This document shows positions 19,588 through 28,611 of a stretch of DNA of 64,000 nucleotides, one piece after another (position 1 is the stretch's first letter; every line of letters begins with the position of its first letter). The stretch is from Usitatibacter rugosus (lineage in GTDB: Bacteria > Pseudomonadota > Gammaproteobacteria > Burkholderiales > Usitatibacteraceae). The DNA lies in the NCBI RefSeq assembly GCF_013003965.1, contig NZ_CP053069.1, positions 4,495,419 through 4,559,418 on the forward strand, given 5' to 3'. The position numbers were made by a program, and so were the translations under genes. The notes beneath the pieces are model-generated. The model was given only the letters and a program-made list of their open reading frames with translations. It searched no databases and was not told the DNA's origin.

Positions 19588-21423
19588 ATGCGTCTCAGTA
19601 TCCTTGCCGCCGCCATCCCGGTGGCCCTTGCCGCGGCGTCCCTTCCCGCGCTTGCCGAACTCCCCACCGCCCCGATGAATCCCACGATCCAGGACAAGAA
19701 AGTCATCACGAGCTCGGACCAGCTTCCGCGCCGGCAGTACCAGATCCCGAAAGCGCCCAGCGAGCTGATCGACGCGCCGAAGGCCGAGCTGGAGCCCGTG
19801 GTGAACGCGCTCGACAAGGACCTCAAGACCGACCTCGAGACGCTCGACATCCAGGACCGCGCCGCGCGCACCGGCATGATGAATGCACGCGCGCAGATCG
19901 CGATCTTCCGTGGCGACTACGTGGGCGCCCAGGCGATCCTCCGCGACATCCGCTCGCAGCAGGAGAAGGCCGCGGACAAGATCACCAGCGGCGTCTCGAT
20001 GGAGAACATCCTCACGACGCGCATCAAGGGCGGCGATCTCGCCACCGTGCAGCGCCCGTTCCTGAAGGACGCCCTCGCGCACGCGTACGGCGGCATGCCG
20101 TTCGCCGTCGTGGGCGACAACCTCAAGGGCGCGAAAGGCAGCCTCGAGGTGCTCACGAAGAACGTCGTGGTCGGCGGCTTCCGCACCAGCCTCGACCCGG
20201 CGGCGAAGAACCTCAACAACAACGTGCCGGCGAACATGGTCGTGGCGATCGTGAACGCGCGCAACACCTTCGACCACGTGGCACCCTTCCGAGACGACAT
20301 CGTCGCCGTGCTGCAGGACGTGATCGACCGCAACAAGGTCGCGAAGGTGGATGTCTGGACGCAGCGCCTCGTCACGCTGCCCCCCACGGGCGGCAAGCCG
20401 GTCGTAGTCGGCATCTGGGACAGCGGCACCGACGTGAAGCTCTTCCACGCGGCGAAGCTCCCCGGCATCGCGTTCGACCAGGACATGAACCAGACCACGG
20501 CCCTCGTTCGCCCCATGGGTGCCGCCGAGCCGCGCCTGCCGGAGCTGAAGCAGTACGTGAAGGGCTCGATGGACCTGCGGGCCGCGATCGATTCCGAGGA
20601 TGCACGCGCGATCAAGAAGAAGATCACGACGCTGAAGCCTGATGAAGTGAAGCAGTTCAGCGAGGACCTTGGCGCCGTCGGCATGTGGGTGCACGGCACG
20701 CACGTGGCCGGCATCGCGGTGGACGGTAACCCGTATGCCGAAGTGACGGCGGTGGCGATGCACTGGTCGAATGCCGCGGAGCCGCAGCTCGTGTCGATGG
20801 AAACCGCGAAGAAGACCGCTGCCGCCTACAAGGCCGCCGTCGAACACTTCAAGAAGACCGGCACGCGCGTCGTGAACATGAGCTGGCGCTACGGCCCCGG
20901 GGCGTACGAAGGCTCGCTCGCATACCACAACGTCGGCAAGACACCGGAAGAGCGCAAGCAAATGGCGCTGCAGATCTTCAACTACGAGAAGGACGCGCTC
21001 GAAGCCGCGTTCAAGAGCGCGCCGGGGATCCTCTTCGTCGCCGGCTCGGGCAACGAGGACAACAGCGCGGACTTCTCGACGTACATCCCCGCGGGCCTGC
21101 AGCTGCCGAATCTCATCACCGCGGGCGCCGTGGACCAGTCCGGCACCGAGACCAACTTCTCCACCTTCGGAAAGACGGTCGTCGTGCACGCCAACGGCTT
21201 CGAGGTCGTGAGCTTCATGCCGGGTGGCGAGAAGACCAAGCTGTCGGGGACGTCGATGGCCTCGCCGCAAGTGGCGAACCTCGCGGCGAAACTGTTCGCG
21301 ATGAAGCCCGAGCTCACGCCCGAGCAGGTGAAGGCGCTGATCCTCCAGGGCGCCGACAAGAACGGCCGCGTGAACCTCATCAACCCGGTGAAGACGATGC
21401 AGCTCGCGGGCATGAAGAGCTGA
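19588..21423 (+). CDS. S8 family serine peptidase (subtilase), secreted, with long N-terminal region
   Basis: 611 residues. ATG at 19588 has GAGGAG ten bases upstream and begins a signal peptide (MRLSILAAAIPVALAAASLPALA). The triad is D278 (GIWDSGTDV), H369 (HGTHVAGIA) and S556 (GTSMASPQVANLA), with the oxyanion Asn in AGSGNED. The catalytic Asp is reached only after about 250 residues of mostly charged, helical-looking sequence with no recognised domain. The Asp-His spacing (91) is far larger than in subtilisin (32), so there is an inserted region. A strong terminator follows. Confidence 0.93.
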   Translation: MRLSILAAAIPVALAAASLPALAELPTAPMNPTIQDKKVITSSDQLPRRQYQIPKAPSELIDAPKAELEPVVNALDKDLKTDLETLDIQDRAARTGMMNARAQIAIFRGDYVGAQAILRDIRSQQEKAADKITSGVSMENILTTRIKGGDLATVQRPFLKDALAHAYGGMPFAVVGDNLKGAKGSLEVLTKNVVVGGFRTSLDPAAKNLNNNVPANMVVAIVNARNTFDHVAPFRDDIVAVLQDVIDRNKVAKVDVWTQRLVTLPPTGGKPVVVGIWDSGTDVKLFHAAKLPGIAFDQDMNQTTALVRPMGAAEPRLPELKQYVKGSMDLRAAIDSEDARAIKKKITTLKPDEVKQFSEDLGAVGMWVHGTHVAGIAVDGNPYAEVTAVAMHWSNAAEPQLVSMETAKKTAAAYKAAVEHFKKTGTRVVNMSWRYGPGAYEGSLAYHNVGKTPEERKQMALQIFNYEKDALEAAFKSAPGILFVAGSGNEDNSADFSTYIPAGLQLPNLITAGAVDQSGTETNFSTFGKTVVVHANGFEVVSFMPGGEKTKLSGTSMASPQVANLAAKLFAMKPELTPEQVKALILQGADKNGRVNLINPVKTMQLAGMKS

Positions 21424-21454
21424 GCGCGGATTTACCTGTAGGACTCGCAGGACG

Positions 21455-21478
21455 AGCCCCGCTTCGGCGGGGCTTTTT
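21455..21478 (+). terminator. rho-independent terminator after the S8 peptidase gene
   Basis: AGCCCCGC - TTCG - GCGGGGCT forms a perfect 8-bp stem with a UUCG tetraloop, followed directly by a T-run (TTTTT) and CATTC. It lies 32 bases after the stop codon. Confidence 0.93.
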
Positions 21479-21547
21479 CATTCAGAAACAATTTCCTGCG
21501 CGCAGGCGGCCTAGAATTCCTGCATGACTCAGGCACGGAGATTCGCC

Positions 21548-22096
21548 ATGGTTCGCAAGGTTCTCTACGTTTCGCTCACCGCACTCGGATTGGGCTCGAT
21601 GTCACTCGCCGCGCAGGCCGCGCCGGGTGATCCGGCCGCGGGCATGCTCTTCGGTGCCGCTGCCGGTGCGATCGTCGGAGGTCCCCCGGGTGCCGCCGTC
21701 GGTGCCGTGCTCGGCACGGCCTTCGGCGTTGCTGTCGACAGCGCGGATCGCCGCTACGGGTACTACGGCGCTCCCGGCTACTACGCCCCGCCGCAGGCCT
21801 ACTACGCGCCGCCGCGCGCGTACTATCCGCCGCCCGCACCCGCCGCAACGTACTACGCGCCGCAGCCCACGTACTACGCACCCCCAGCGCAGTACTACGC
21901 GCCCCAGGCGTCCTACTACGCACCACCGCAGGCCTACTACCCGCAGCAGCCCGCGTACTACGCACCGCCCGCGCCGTACTACGGGTATGGCGCGCCGCTC
22001 GTGGCCGCGGCGGCGACCACGGTCGCGCTCGCCGCTACTTATCCGTATCGGGGGTATCGCTACGGGTACGGGTACCGGGGCCGCTACTACCGGTAA
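21548..22096 (+). CDS. glycine-zipper, Tyr/Pro/Ala-repeat envelope protein
   Basis: 182 residues. The ATG at 21548 is preferred over the in-frame one at 21524 because GGAG sits seven bases upstream and a signal peptide starts there (MVRKVLYVSLTALGLGSMSLAAQA). A glycine-zipper stretch (FGAAAGAIVGGPPGAAVGAVLG, residues about 33-60) could insert in a membrane. The middle is about ten imperfect repeats of YYAPP/YYAPQ, and the tail is Tyr/Arg/Gly-rich (YRGYRYGYGYRGRYYR). Low-complexity proteins of this style occur in the envelope of many proteobacteria; function unknown. Confidence 0.8.
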   Translation: MVRKVLYVSLTALGLGSMSLAAQAAPGDPAAGMLFGAAAGAIVGGPPGAAVGAVLGTAFGVAVDSADRRYGYYGAPGYYAPPQAYYAPPRAYYPPPAPAATYYAPQPTYYAPPAQYYAPQASYYAPPQAYYPQQPAYYAPPAPYYGYGAPLVAAAATTVALAATYPYRGYRYGYGYRGRYYR

Positions 22097-22115
22097 GTCC
22101 CCGCGCCGGGGCGGT

Positions 22116-22547
22116 TCAGGGAGTGATCGCGACGAGCACGCTGCAGGGCGAGTGCTCGACGAGCGACTTCGACACCGAGCCGCCCCACCAGCGCTTCGCC
22201 CAGCTCTGCTGGTGCTTGTGCCCGACCACGATCAGGTCGGCGCCGATCTTCTTCGCGTAGGTCGCGATCGCATCCACGGGATGGCCGACGAGGAGCTCGC
22301 CCTTGGTGGCGCCCGTGAGACGCTGCAGGCCCTCGGCGAGGACCCCCTCGAATTTCTTCTTCTCGAGGTCCGCGAGCTGCGGATCGTAGAAGGCGCCCTC
22401 GCCGCCGATGAACACGGAGTCCTGTGGCATCACGGCCACCAGGAAGAGCTCGGCGCCCTGGTTCATCTGGACCACTTCCTGGCTGTCGAGCAGGGCCTTC
22501 TGGCCGGCTTCGGAGCCGTCATAGGCCAAGAGGATGCGCTTGTACAT
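22116..22547 (-). CDS. universal stress protein (UspA family)
   Basis: 143 residues, one Usp domain. MYKRILLAYDGSEAGQKAL starts the first strand. The ATP-binding pattern G-x2-G-x9-G-(S/T) at the C-terminus appears as VGHKHQQSWAKRWWGGSVS, with a longer loop than usual, followed by SPCSVLVAI. AAGGAGG precedes the ATG by eight bases. Cytoplasmic; members respond to starvation or stress, and the sequence suggests the nucleotide-binding subtype. Convergent with the Tyr-rich gene, 19 bases apart. Confidence 0.93.
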   Translation of the reverse strand: MYKRILLAYDGSEAGQKALLDSQEVVQMNQGAELFLVAVMPQDSVFIGGEGAFYDPQLADLEKKKFEGVLAEGLQRLTGATKGELLVGHPVDAIATYAKKIGADLIVVGHKHQQSWAKRWWGGSVSKSLVEHSPCSVLVAITP

Positions 22548-22595
22548 GGGTAGCCCTCCTTCTTGTGCGGCTAGTCTGCCACCGGTTGGACCGCT

Positions 22596-25235
22596 TCACA
22601 CCCTCGGGGTGCCGGCCGCGACGCACAGGTCGATGCCCTCCAGGGCCTGCTCCAGGCGCCGCGGCCCGCCCACGAAGCGGGGGCTGCGGTCCTTGAAGAA
22701 CGCGGCCACCTGCGACCGGTCCTGCGGGGTGCACATACGGTCGAGGTGGCGGACGAGCTGGCCGGGCGTTTCCGGCGGGAGCTTCGCGGCGAGCGCGTCG
22801 AAGTTGTCGCGCAGGTAGGCGAAGGCGGCGCGGCGGTTGCCGTCGTCCTCGGTTGCGTCTTCGAGGAACAACAGTGCCTCGCGGCCGTTCATCACCTCCT
22901 GGCCGGAGCGCTTGTCGAGCGCGAGCCCGAGCGCCTTCGGGCGCAGGGCCGGGTCGCGCACCTTGGCGAGCGCGGAGACGATCTGGCGGCGGTCGCGAAG
23001 ATTCTGCGTGGTGGCCGCCTCGGCTTCGAAGGCCGCGTAGGTCCCGGCATCCGCGAAGCGCGCGGCCGTATCGAGGATGGGCGTGACCATCATCGCGTCA
23101 GCGCCGCTGCGATCGCGCAGCCATTGCCGCGCGAGGTCGCGCGCCTGTGCGCGGAGCGCCTCGTCCCCGGCATAGTCCGCGGCATACGGAAGCAGCACGA
23201 AGCGAAGCTCGCGCACCTCGTCGCTCTCGCCGGGCTTCTCGGTCCAGCCCATCTGGCGCGCGAGCGGCAGGACCACGTCGCGGTCGATCGCGGCGCGCGC
23301 GGCTTTCGCGCTTCCCGTCACGTGCTCGGGGTTCGTATTCTTCAGCGCTTCGACGGCGGCGCGGCGCACGCCCGGCGACTTGTGTGCGAGCGCTGCCTTG
23401 TAGACGGGAAGCACGCGATCGAGACCGATCACGCCGCTCCTCTGCATCAGCGAGGCATCGTTCACGTAGGGCACGGCCAGCGTGTCGGGCCAAGCGGCAA
23501 GCGCCGGGAGGTTTCGCTTCGCGAGCGCCGCGTCGGGACGCATCACGAAGTAGCCCGAATCCCATGCCACCCAGCGGGGGCACGCTTGCGCGGCGGGAAG
23601 CGCGATCGTGGCCTTGCCGTTCGCGACCTCCGCGCATTGCTTCTTCACCGATCCGCCCGCCTCGTACGCGAAGCAAGCCGGCGTGGTCCACGATGCATTC
23701 GAGGCGCGTGCGCCCTGGGGCTGGAACGCCGATTGCACGACGTCGAGGACCGCGGCGCCTTTTGCGTCGCAGCGCAGCACCGCGTCCATCATCGGCGCTC
23801 CGGGCTGGTTCACGAAGGTGGAGAACGCCGCGAGCGCCGCATCGCGCTTGTCGGCCGCGTCGCCGACCGCGCGGAAGAAGTCCTGCGAGGTGGCCGAGCC
23901 GTAGGCGCGTGCGGCCATGTACTCTCGCACGCCGTGGCGGAAGCGCTCGGGTGTCAGCCACCCCTCGAACATCGAGAGCACCTGCGCACCCTTGTCGTAC
24001 GTGAGGCGGTTGAACGACGCGTCGATGTCGCCCTTCTCCAGCACCGGGTTGTGCAGCGGGCGCGCGGTGGCCAGGCGATCGGCGAACAGCGAGCGGTTGC
24101 GGGTGACGTTGCGCGGGTAAGCGCTGCCCCACTCGGGGTTGAACGCGGTGACGGTCTTGTCGCCCATCCACGAGGCGAAGGATTCGTTCAGCCACGTGTC
24201 GTCCCACCACGCGAGCGTGACGAGGTTCCCGAACCACATGTGCGCGATCTCGTGCGCTCCGACCGCCGTATAGCGGCGCCGGAACGCGGGAGTCTCCTCG
24301 TTGGGCTTCGCGAGGAGCAGCGACTCGACATAGGTGATCATGCCGACGTTCTCCATCGCGCCGAAGTTGACGGCCTGGCCCACGGTCACCGTATCCAGCT
24401 TCTCGAACGGATAGGGCATGCCGAAGTAGTCCTCGAGGATCTCCAGGATCCGCGGCGTGGATTCCTTCACCCAGCGCATCTCGGCCCCGCGGCCCTTCGG
24501 CGCGAGGTAGCGAAGCGGTGTCTTGTTGCGGCCGGCCGTGCCGCCTTCGACCACGTCGAAGGGACCCACGGAGAGCGCGACGAGATAGGACGGCAGCGGC
24601 TTGGTCGCCGCGAACGCGTGGCGCTTCCATCCCGGGCGGCCGGGCGTGTCGGAAACACTCGTCTCGGGCGTATTGCTGACGACGACATTCGCGGCGGGCG
24701 CGTCGATCGTGAGTTGCCACGGCGTCTTCCAGCCCGGCTCGTCGAAGCAGGGGAATGCGAAGCGAGCGGAATCGGCCTCGAACTGCGAGACCACGTACCA
24801 GTCGCCGGCGCTCTTCTGGCGGAAGAGCCCGCGTGTGGAGAGCGCGTCGACGCTTCCGGTGTAGCGGATCGTCGCTTCCGCCTCGCCGGCCGCGAACGGC
24901 TCGCCCTTCGCTTCGAAGCCCACGAACTCGTTGCCGCCGGACGTCGAGGTCACGCCGATGGCGCGCGTGCCCTGGCGGAACTCCGCGGAGACGATCTCGA
25001 GCTTGCGGGCATGCATCCACACCATTGGCGTCGCGCGCCCGATGCGCATGCGAATCCGGATCTCGCCCTCGAAGCGTTCGGCATCGGGATCGATCGAGAG
25101 GCGCGCTTTGTAATCCAGGGGAATCGCCGCGTCGCCGAGGCGAAAAGCGGGCGGGGATTTGGGATCCACCGGCTGGGCCCCTGCGGCGAAGGAAAGCGCG
25201 AGGCCGAGGAGGCCGGCGAAGAGGAATTTTTGCAT
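22596..25235 (-). CDS. M1 family aminopeptidase, secreted
   Basis: 879 residues from the ATG at 25235, where a signal peptide begins (MQKFLFAGLLGLALSFAAGAQ). Exopeptidase motif GAMEN in NFGAMENVGMITY; zinc site HEIAHMWFGN with the third Glu in WLNESFASW, 18 residues on. The N-terminal beta-saddle domain is present (FPCFDEPGWKTPW), and the last 350 residues form a helical ERAP1-like C-terminal domain. Removes N-terminal amino acids from peptides, here presumably in the periplasm. Divergent from the unknown secreted pair at 25375-28605. Confidence 0.94.
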   Translation of the reverse strand: MQKFLFAGLLGLALSFAAGAQPVDPKSPPAFRLGDAAIPLDYKARLSIDPDAERFEGEIRIRMRIGRATPMVWMHARKLEIVSAEFRQGTRAIGVTSTSGGNEFVGFEAKGEPFAAGEAEATIRYTGSVDALSTRGLFRQKSAGDWYVVSQFEADSARFAFPCFDEPGWKTPWQLTIDAPAANVVVSNTPETSVSDTPGRPGWKRHAFAATKPLPSYLVALSVGPFDVVEGGTAGRNKTPLRYLAPKGRGAEMRWVKESTPRILEILEDYFGMPYPFEKLDTVTVGQAVNFGAMENVGMITYVESLLLAKPNEETPAFRRRYTAVGAHEIAHMWFGNLVTLAWWDDTWLNESFASWMGDKTVTAFNPEWGSAYPRNVTRNRSLFADRLATARPLHNPVLEKGDIDASFNRLTYDKGAQVLSMFEGWLTPERFRHGVREYMAARAYGSATSQDFFRAVGDAADKRDAALAAFSTFVNQPGAPMMDAVLRCDAKGAAVLDVVQSAFQPQGARASNASWTTPACFAYEAGGSVKKQCAEVANGKATIALPAAQACPRWVAWDSGYFVMRPDAALAKRNLPALAAWPDTLAVPYVNDASLMQRSGVIGLDRVLPVYKAALAHKSPGVRRAAVEALKNTNPEHVTGSAKAARAAIDRDVVLPLARQMGWTEKPGESDEVRELRFVLLPYAADYAGDEALRAQARDLARQWLRDRSGADAMMVTPILDTAARFADAGTYAAFEAEAATTQNLRDRRQIVSALAKVRDPALRPKALGLALDKRSGQEVMNGREALLFLEDATEDDGNRRAAFAYLRDNFDALAAKLPPETPGQLVRHLDRMCTPQDRSQVAAFFKDRSPRFVGGPRRLEQALEGIDLCVAAGTPRV

Positions 25236-25306
25236 GGGCGGCAGCTTACGCGAGCTTGCGGTCGCCGGACTACAGGGGGTCGGCAGGCGCTGACGCGAGG
25301 CGCGGC

Positions 25307-25345
25307 CCGCGTCCGGCATCCCCCGAAGGCGCGGGTGACGACAAT
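25307..25345. repeat. degenerate copy of the GTCACCC..GCGGGGG intergenic repeat (tentative)
   Basis: On the minus strand this reads GTCGTCACCCGCGCCTTCGG then GGGATGCCGGAC, resembling the repeats at 6228 and 54097 with substitutions and a weaker stem. It lies between the divergent aminopeptidase and caspase-like genes. Only visual similarity supports it. Confidence 0.35.
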
Positions 25346-25374
25346 CAATGCACCGATGGTCGTCCGTGGTTCCC

Positions 25375-26931
25375 ATGCCTTTCTCCTCCCGATTCGTGCT
25401 CCTGCTCCTGCCTTGCTCGCTGCTTGCGGGCCTGGGCGCGCACGCGGAACCGAAGACGATCTGCACCATCACCGTGAACTCGCCCGACGAGTGGCAGGAG
25501 TTCCGCTCGCGCCTGCCGAAGGGCGAGTACAACTTCGTCGAGCTGATCGAGAAGGGCCGCCCGGATTGGCTGCGCTCGTCGTGCCAGCGCGGCGTGCAGT
25601 GCGACGTGCTCGTCGTGTCGGGACACTTCAACGCCGGCGAGACGTTTTATTCCGACAGCGTTTCGAAGGACGACCACCTGCGCGTGGATGAGCTGGAGCG
25701 CGCGTCGTGCAGCAACTCCTGCCCCGGGCTCTTCGCGAAGCTGAAGGAGGTCTACCTCTTCGGTTGCGAGAGCCTGAATCCCGACGCTTCGAAATACTCA
25801 TCGTCGTATGGCGAGAGTGGGCGCGACCGGATGCGGCGTGTCTTCGCCGGCGTCCCGTCCATTTACGGCTTCTCGGGCGCGGCCCCCGTGGGCCCGGTCG
25901 CCGCGAAGCTGATCGGCGGCTACTTCAAGGCGGGAGGCGCACCGATCGGCTCGGGCCACGCCAACTCGCGCTTCCTGTCCGCTTTCTCCAACAGCTCGAT
26001 GACGCGGACCTCCGGGGTCAGCGAAGCGGAGAGCGGCTACCGCAAGCAGGTCTGCCCGTACTACGACGAGCGGCTCACGCCCGCGCGCAAGCTCGAGATG
26101 GTCCATTCGACGATGAAGCGCGACATGGGAGAGACCAGGCGCTTCTTCGAGCGCATCGAGGCGCTCGTGGATTCGCTCACGCTGGAAGAGCGGCAGGATC
26201 CGGCGTTCGTGAAGGCCCTCGCAAGTCTCGCGTCCGACACCGCCGTGCGCGAACGCTACATCGCGATGGAGCGCGCCGAAGCGGTGGCCGGCCGCCGCGC
26301 CCGGATGGTCGTGCTCGCGAAGGAGATCGGATGGCTCCCGGAGCCTGCGTTCCGCAGCGAGATCGCGACGCTCGTTTCCGATCTGCTCGCTCGGCCCGCG
26401 ATGGGGTTCGCGGAAGTCGATCTCATCTGCTCGCTCAACGATGACGGCGAGTTGGATGGCTTGGTCAACGCCCCGCCGTCCATGGGCGTGATGCAGTCCG
26501 CCGCGGTTGCGTGCCTGGGCGATGCGAAGGCGCGGGCGCGGACGCTGCAGGCCCTCGCGAGCGACGACGAACGCGAGGTGCAGGGTGTGCAAACGTATCT
26601 GCGCTATCGGCCCATCGCCGATGCGGGCGAGCTGCGCGACGTGACACGCGTCGTGGCGCGCATGCCGGCCGGTGCCGCGAAGGTGCGCGCGCTGGATGCA
26701 CTGGGCCGCCTCAACATCACCGATGGCGACACGTTGCGCGAGCTGGTGCAGTCTTTCGCCGCCTCGACGTCGGCCTCCGTGCAGCGCGCGATCGCCGAGA
26801 TCTTCATCCGCTCCGATACAAAAGCAATCGCGCGGCCCGAGGTGGTGGCCGTCCTACAGAAAAATCGACTCACTTCGACGGGCGGCGACAAACTGATCGA
26901 CGCGGCCATACGCCGCTTGCAGGCATCCTGA
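25375..26931 (+). CDS. unrecognised secreted protein with caspase/CHAT-like His-Cys pattern and helical repeats (paralog 1)
   Basis: 518 residues from the ATG at 25375 (MPFSSRF, then a hydrophobic signal segment ending AHA; an in-frame ATG at 25348 adds nine). Family not recognised. Residues 25-150: a hydrophobic strand ending at a histidine (CDVLVVSGHF, H84) and, 47 residues on, one ending at a cysteine (EVYLFGCESL, C131). This is the order and spacing of caspase-fold (clan CD) dyads. Extra cysteines flank both (SSC, CSNSC). From about 230 the sequence looks like paired helices of HEAT-type repeats. The next gene is a clear paralog. The protease reading is inference; a non-catalytic alpha/beta domain is the alternative. 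Confidence 0.8.
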   Translation: MPFSSRFVLLLLPCSLLAGLGAHAEPKTICTITVNSPDEWQEFRSRLPKGEYNFVELIEKGRPDWLRSSCQRGVQCDVLVVSGHFNAGETFYSDSVSKDDHLRVDELERASCSNSCPGLFAKLKEVYLFGCESLNPDASKYSSSYGESGRDRMRRVFAGVPSIYGFSGAAPVGPVAAKLIGGYFKAGGAPIGSGHANSRFLSAFSNSSMTRTSGVSEAESGYRKQVCPYYDERLTPARKLEMVHSTMKRDMGETRRFFERIEALVDSLTLEERQDPAFVKALASLASDTAVRERYIAMERAEAVAGRRARMVVLAKEIGWLPEPAFRSEIATLVSDLLARPAMGFAEVDLICSLNDDGELDGLVNAPPSMGVMQSAAVACLGDAKARARTLQALASDDEREVQGVQTYLRYRPIADAGELRDVTRVVARMPAGAAKVRALDALGRLNITDGDTLRELVQSFAASTSASVQRAIAEIFIRSDTKAIARPEVVAVLQKNRLTSTGGDKLIDAAIRRLQAS

Positions 26932-26967
26932 GATATTCTCGTCGGGCCCACGAACACCGGCCCGTCG

Positions 26968-28605
26968 ATGCACCCAAGATGCAAGGCGGTCCTCGCGGCC
27001 GCGCTCTGCGCCGCCGCTGTAGGACACGCGAAAACAACCGTCTGCACCGTCACCGTCAACTCGCCCGACGAGCGTGACGCGTTCAAGGCCGCCCTGCCCG
27101 CGGACCAGTACGAGTTCGTCGAGCTCGTCGAACGAGGCCGTCCCGACTGGCTCGCCTCGTCGTGCAAGCGCAAGGTCTCGTGCGACGTGCTCGTCGTGTC
27201 GGGTCACTTCGCCGGCACCGAGTTCTATTCCTCCAAGCCGCAGGTGAACGAGACGCTGCCCGTCGACGAGCTGGAGCGCGTCACCTGCAGCGACACATGC
27301 CCCGACCTCTTCGCGAATTTGAAGGAGGTCTACCTCTTCGGCTGCGACACGCTGAAGAAGGACCCGGTGCGCAGCGCCACGCCGGAGATCATCCGCGGCC
27401 TGGTGAAGTCGGGCGTGCCGAAGCCCGAGGCCGAGCGCTTCGCGCAATCGCTCTCCGAACGCCATTCGGAGAACGCGCGCGACCGCATGCGCCGCGTCTT
27501 CCCCAACGTTCCCGTCATCTACGGATTCTCGTCGCTGGCGCCCTATGGCCGTGTCGCCGGTCCGATGCTCCAGGGCTATTTCAAGTCGGGCGTGCCCGAC
27601 GCGGTGGGCAGCGGCCGCGTGAGCAGCAAGCTGGTTTCGCTCTTCGCACCGGCGAGCATGATCGTCACCGACGGCCTGCGCGCGACGGATCCCAATGCGG
27701 ACTACCGCGCGCAATCGTGCCGTTACTACGATGACCGCCTCACCCAGGCGGACAAGCTGCGCGTGGCGCAGTCGGCGCTGGGCGGCACGCCGATCGAGAT
27801 GCGCATGGCGTTCGATCGCGTGGAAAAGTTCATCGGTGCGGTCACACCTGCCGATCGCCGCGATCCGCCGATGGCGAAGGCGCTGGCCGACCTCGCCGCC
27901 GACGGTGATTCCCGCGAGCGCTATCTCGCCGTCGAGCGCGATACCGAGGACCCCGCGCTTCGTATCCGCATGATCGCGCTGGCCCGAACCGTCGGCTGGC
28001 TGTCACCCCCGCAGCAAACCGCGGAGCTGGAGCTCATGATCCGCGACGTGCTCGCGGGCAACGCGCTCGGCTTCGGCGAGGTGGAGCTGATCTGCGGCCT
28101 CAACAAGGAGCGCGAGCTGGATGGCGCGCTCGCGCGAGTGGGAACGGCGAAGACGGGCACCGCCCAGGACGCCGCGCTCGCCTGCCTCGGAAGCCCGGAG
28201 CGCCGCACGCGCGTGATCCGCGCGGTGTCGAGCACGAACGAGAGCGATGTGCAGATCGCCCAGGCCTACCTGCGCCACCGCCCGATCACGGATGACGCGG
28301 AGCTGCGCGCCCTGACAGACGGCATCGTGAAGATGAAGGTGGCCAACGCACAGGTGCGGGCGCTCGAAGTGCTGGCGCGCCACCGCGTGTCGGACATCGC
28401 GATCCTCGATGAGCTCACGCGCCTCTACGCGGCGACCCGCTCGCCCGGCGTGCAGGGCGCGATCGCCGAGATCTTCATCCGCTCGAACGTGACGGCTGCC
28501 TCGATGCCGAAGCTGGCACCGGTCCTCCGGGAGCACCACATCCGCACCCCGGGTGCCGGACAGGATCTCGTAAGCCTCCTGCTCGCCAAGCTCTCCGGCG
28601 CGTAG
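26968..28605 (+). CDS. unrecognised secreted protein with caspase/CHAT-like His-Cys pattern and helical repeats (paralog 2)
   Basis: 545 residues with a signal peptide (MHPRCKAVLAAALCAAAVGHA). It starts 36 bases after paralog 1 and matches it along its whole length. Shared blocks are VNSPDE, GRPDWL, SSC-x-R-x-V-x-CDVLVVSGHF, VDELER, KEVYLFGC and RDRMRRVF. Putative dyad H80 and C126 (FGCDTL). It carries about 25 extra residues after the cysteine block (ATPEIIRGLVKSGVPKPEAE) that paralog 1 lacks. C-terminal helical repeats with acidic turns (RYLAVERDTEDPALRIRMI). Tandem duplication is evident. Function unknown, as for paralog 1. Confidence 0.82.
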   Translation: MHPRCKAVLAAALCAAAVGHAKTTVCTVTVNSPDERDAFKAALPADQYEFVELVERGRPDWLASSCKRKVSCDVLVVSGHFAGTEFYSSKPQVNETLPVDELERVTCSDTCPDLFANLKEVYLFGCDTLKKDPVRSATPEIIRGLVKSGVPKPEAERFAQSLSERHSENARDRMRRVFPNVPVIYGFSSLAPYGRVAGPMLQGYFKSGVPDAVGSGRVSSKLVSLFAPASMIVTDGLRATDPNADYRAQSCRYYDDRLTQADKLRVAQSALGGTPIEMRMAFDRVEKFIGAVTPADRRDPPMAKALADLAADGDSRERYLAVERDTEDPALRIRMIALARTVGWLSPPQQTAELELMIRDVLAGNALGFGEVELICGLNKERELDGALARVGTAKTGTAQDAALACLGSPERRTRVIRAVSSTNESDVQIAQAYLRHRPITDDAELRALTDGIVKMKVANAQVRALEVLARHRVSDIAILDELTRLYAATRSPGVQGAIAEIFIRSNVTAASMPKLAPVLREHHIRTPGAGQDLVSLLLAKLSGA

Positions 28606-28611
28606 CCCGCG

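Noticed and set aside
21540-22096. The tandem TACTACGC-type DNA repeats as a CRISPR array
   Set aside because: The period is short, in frame, and encodes YYAPP repeats; there are no unique spacers.
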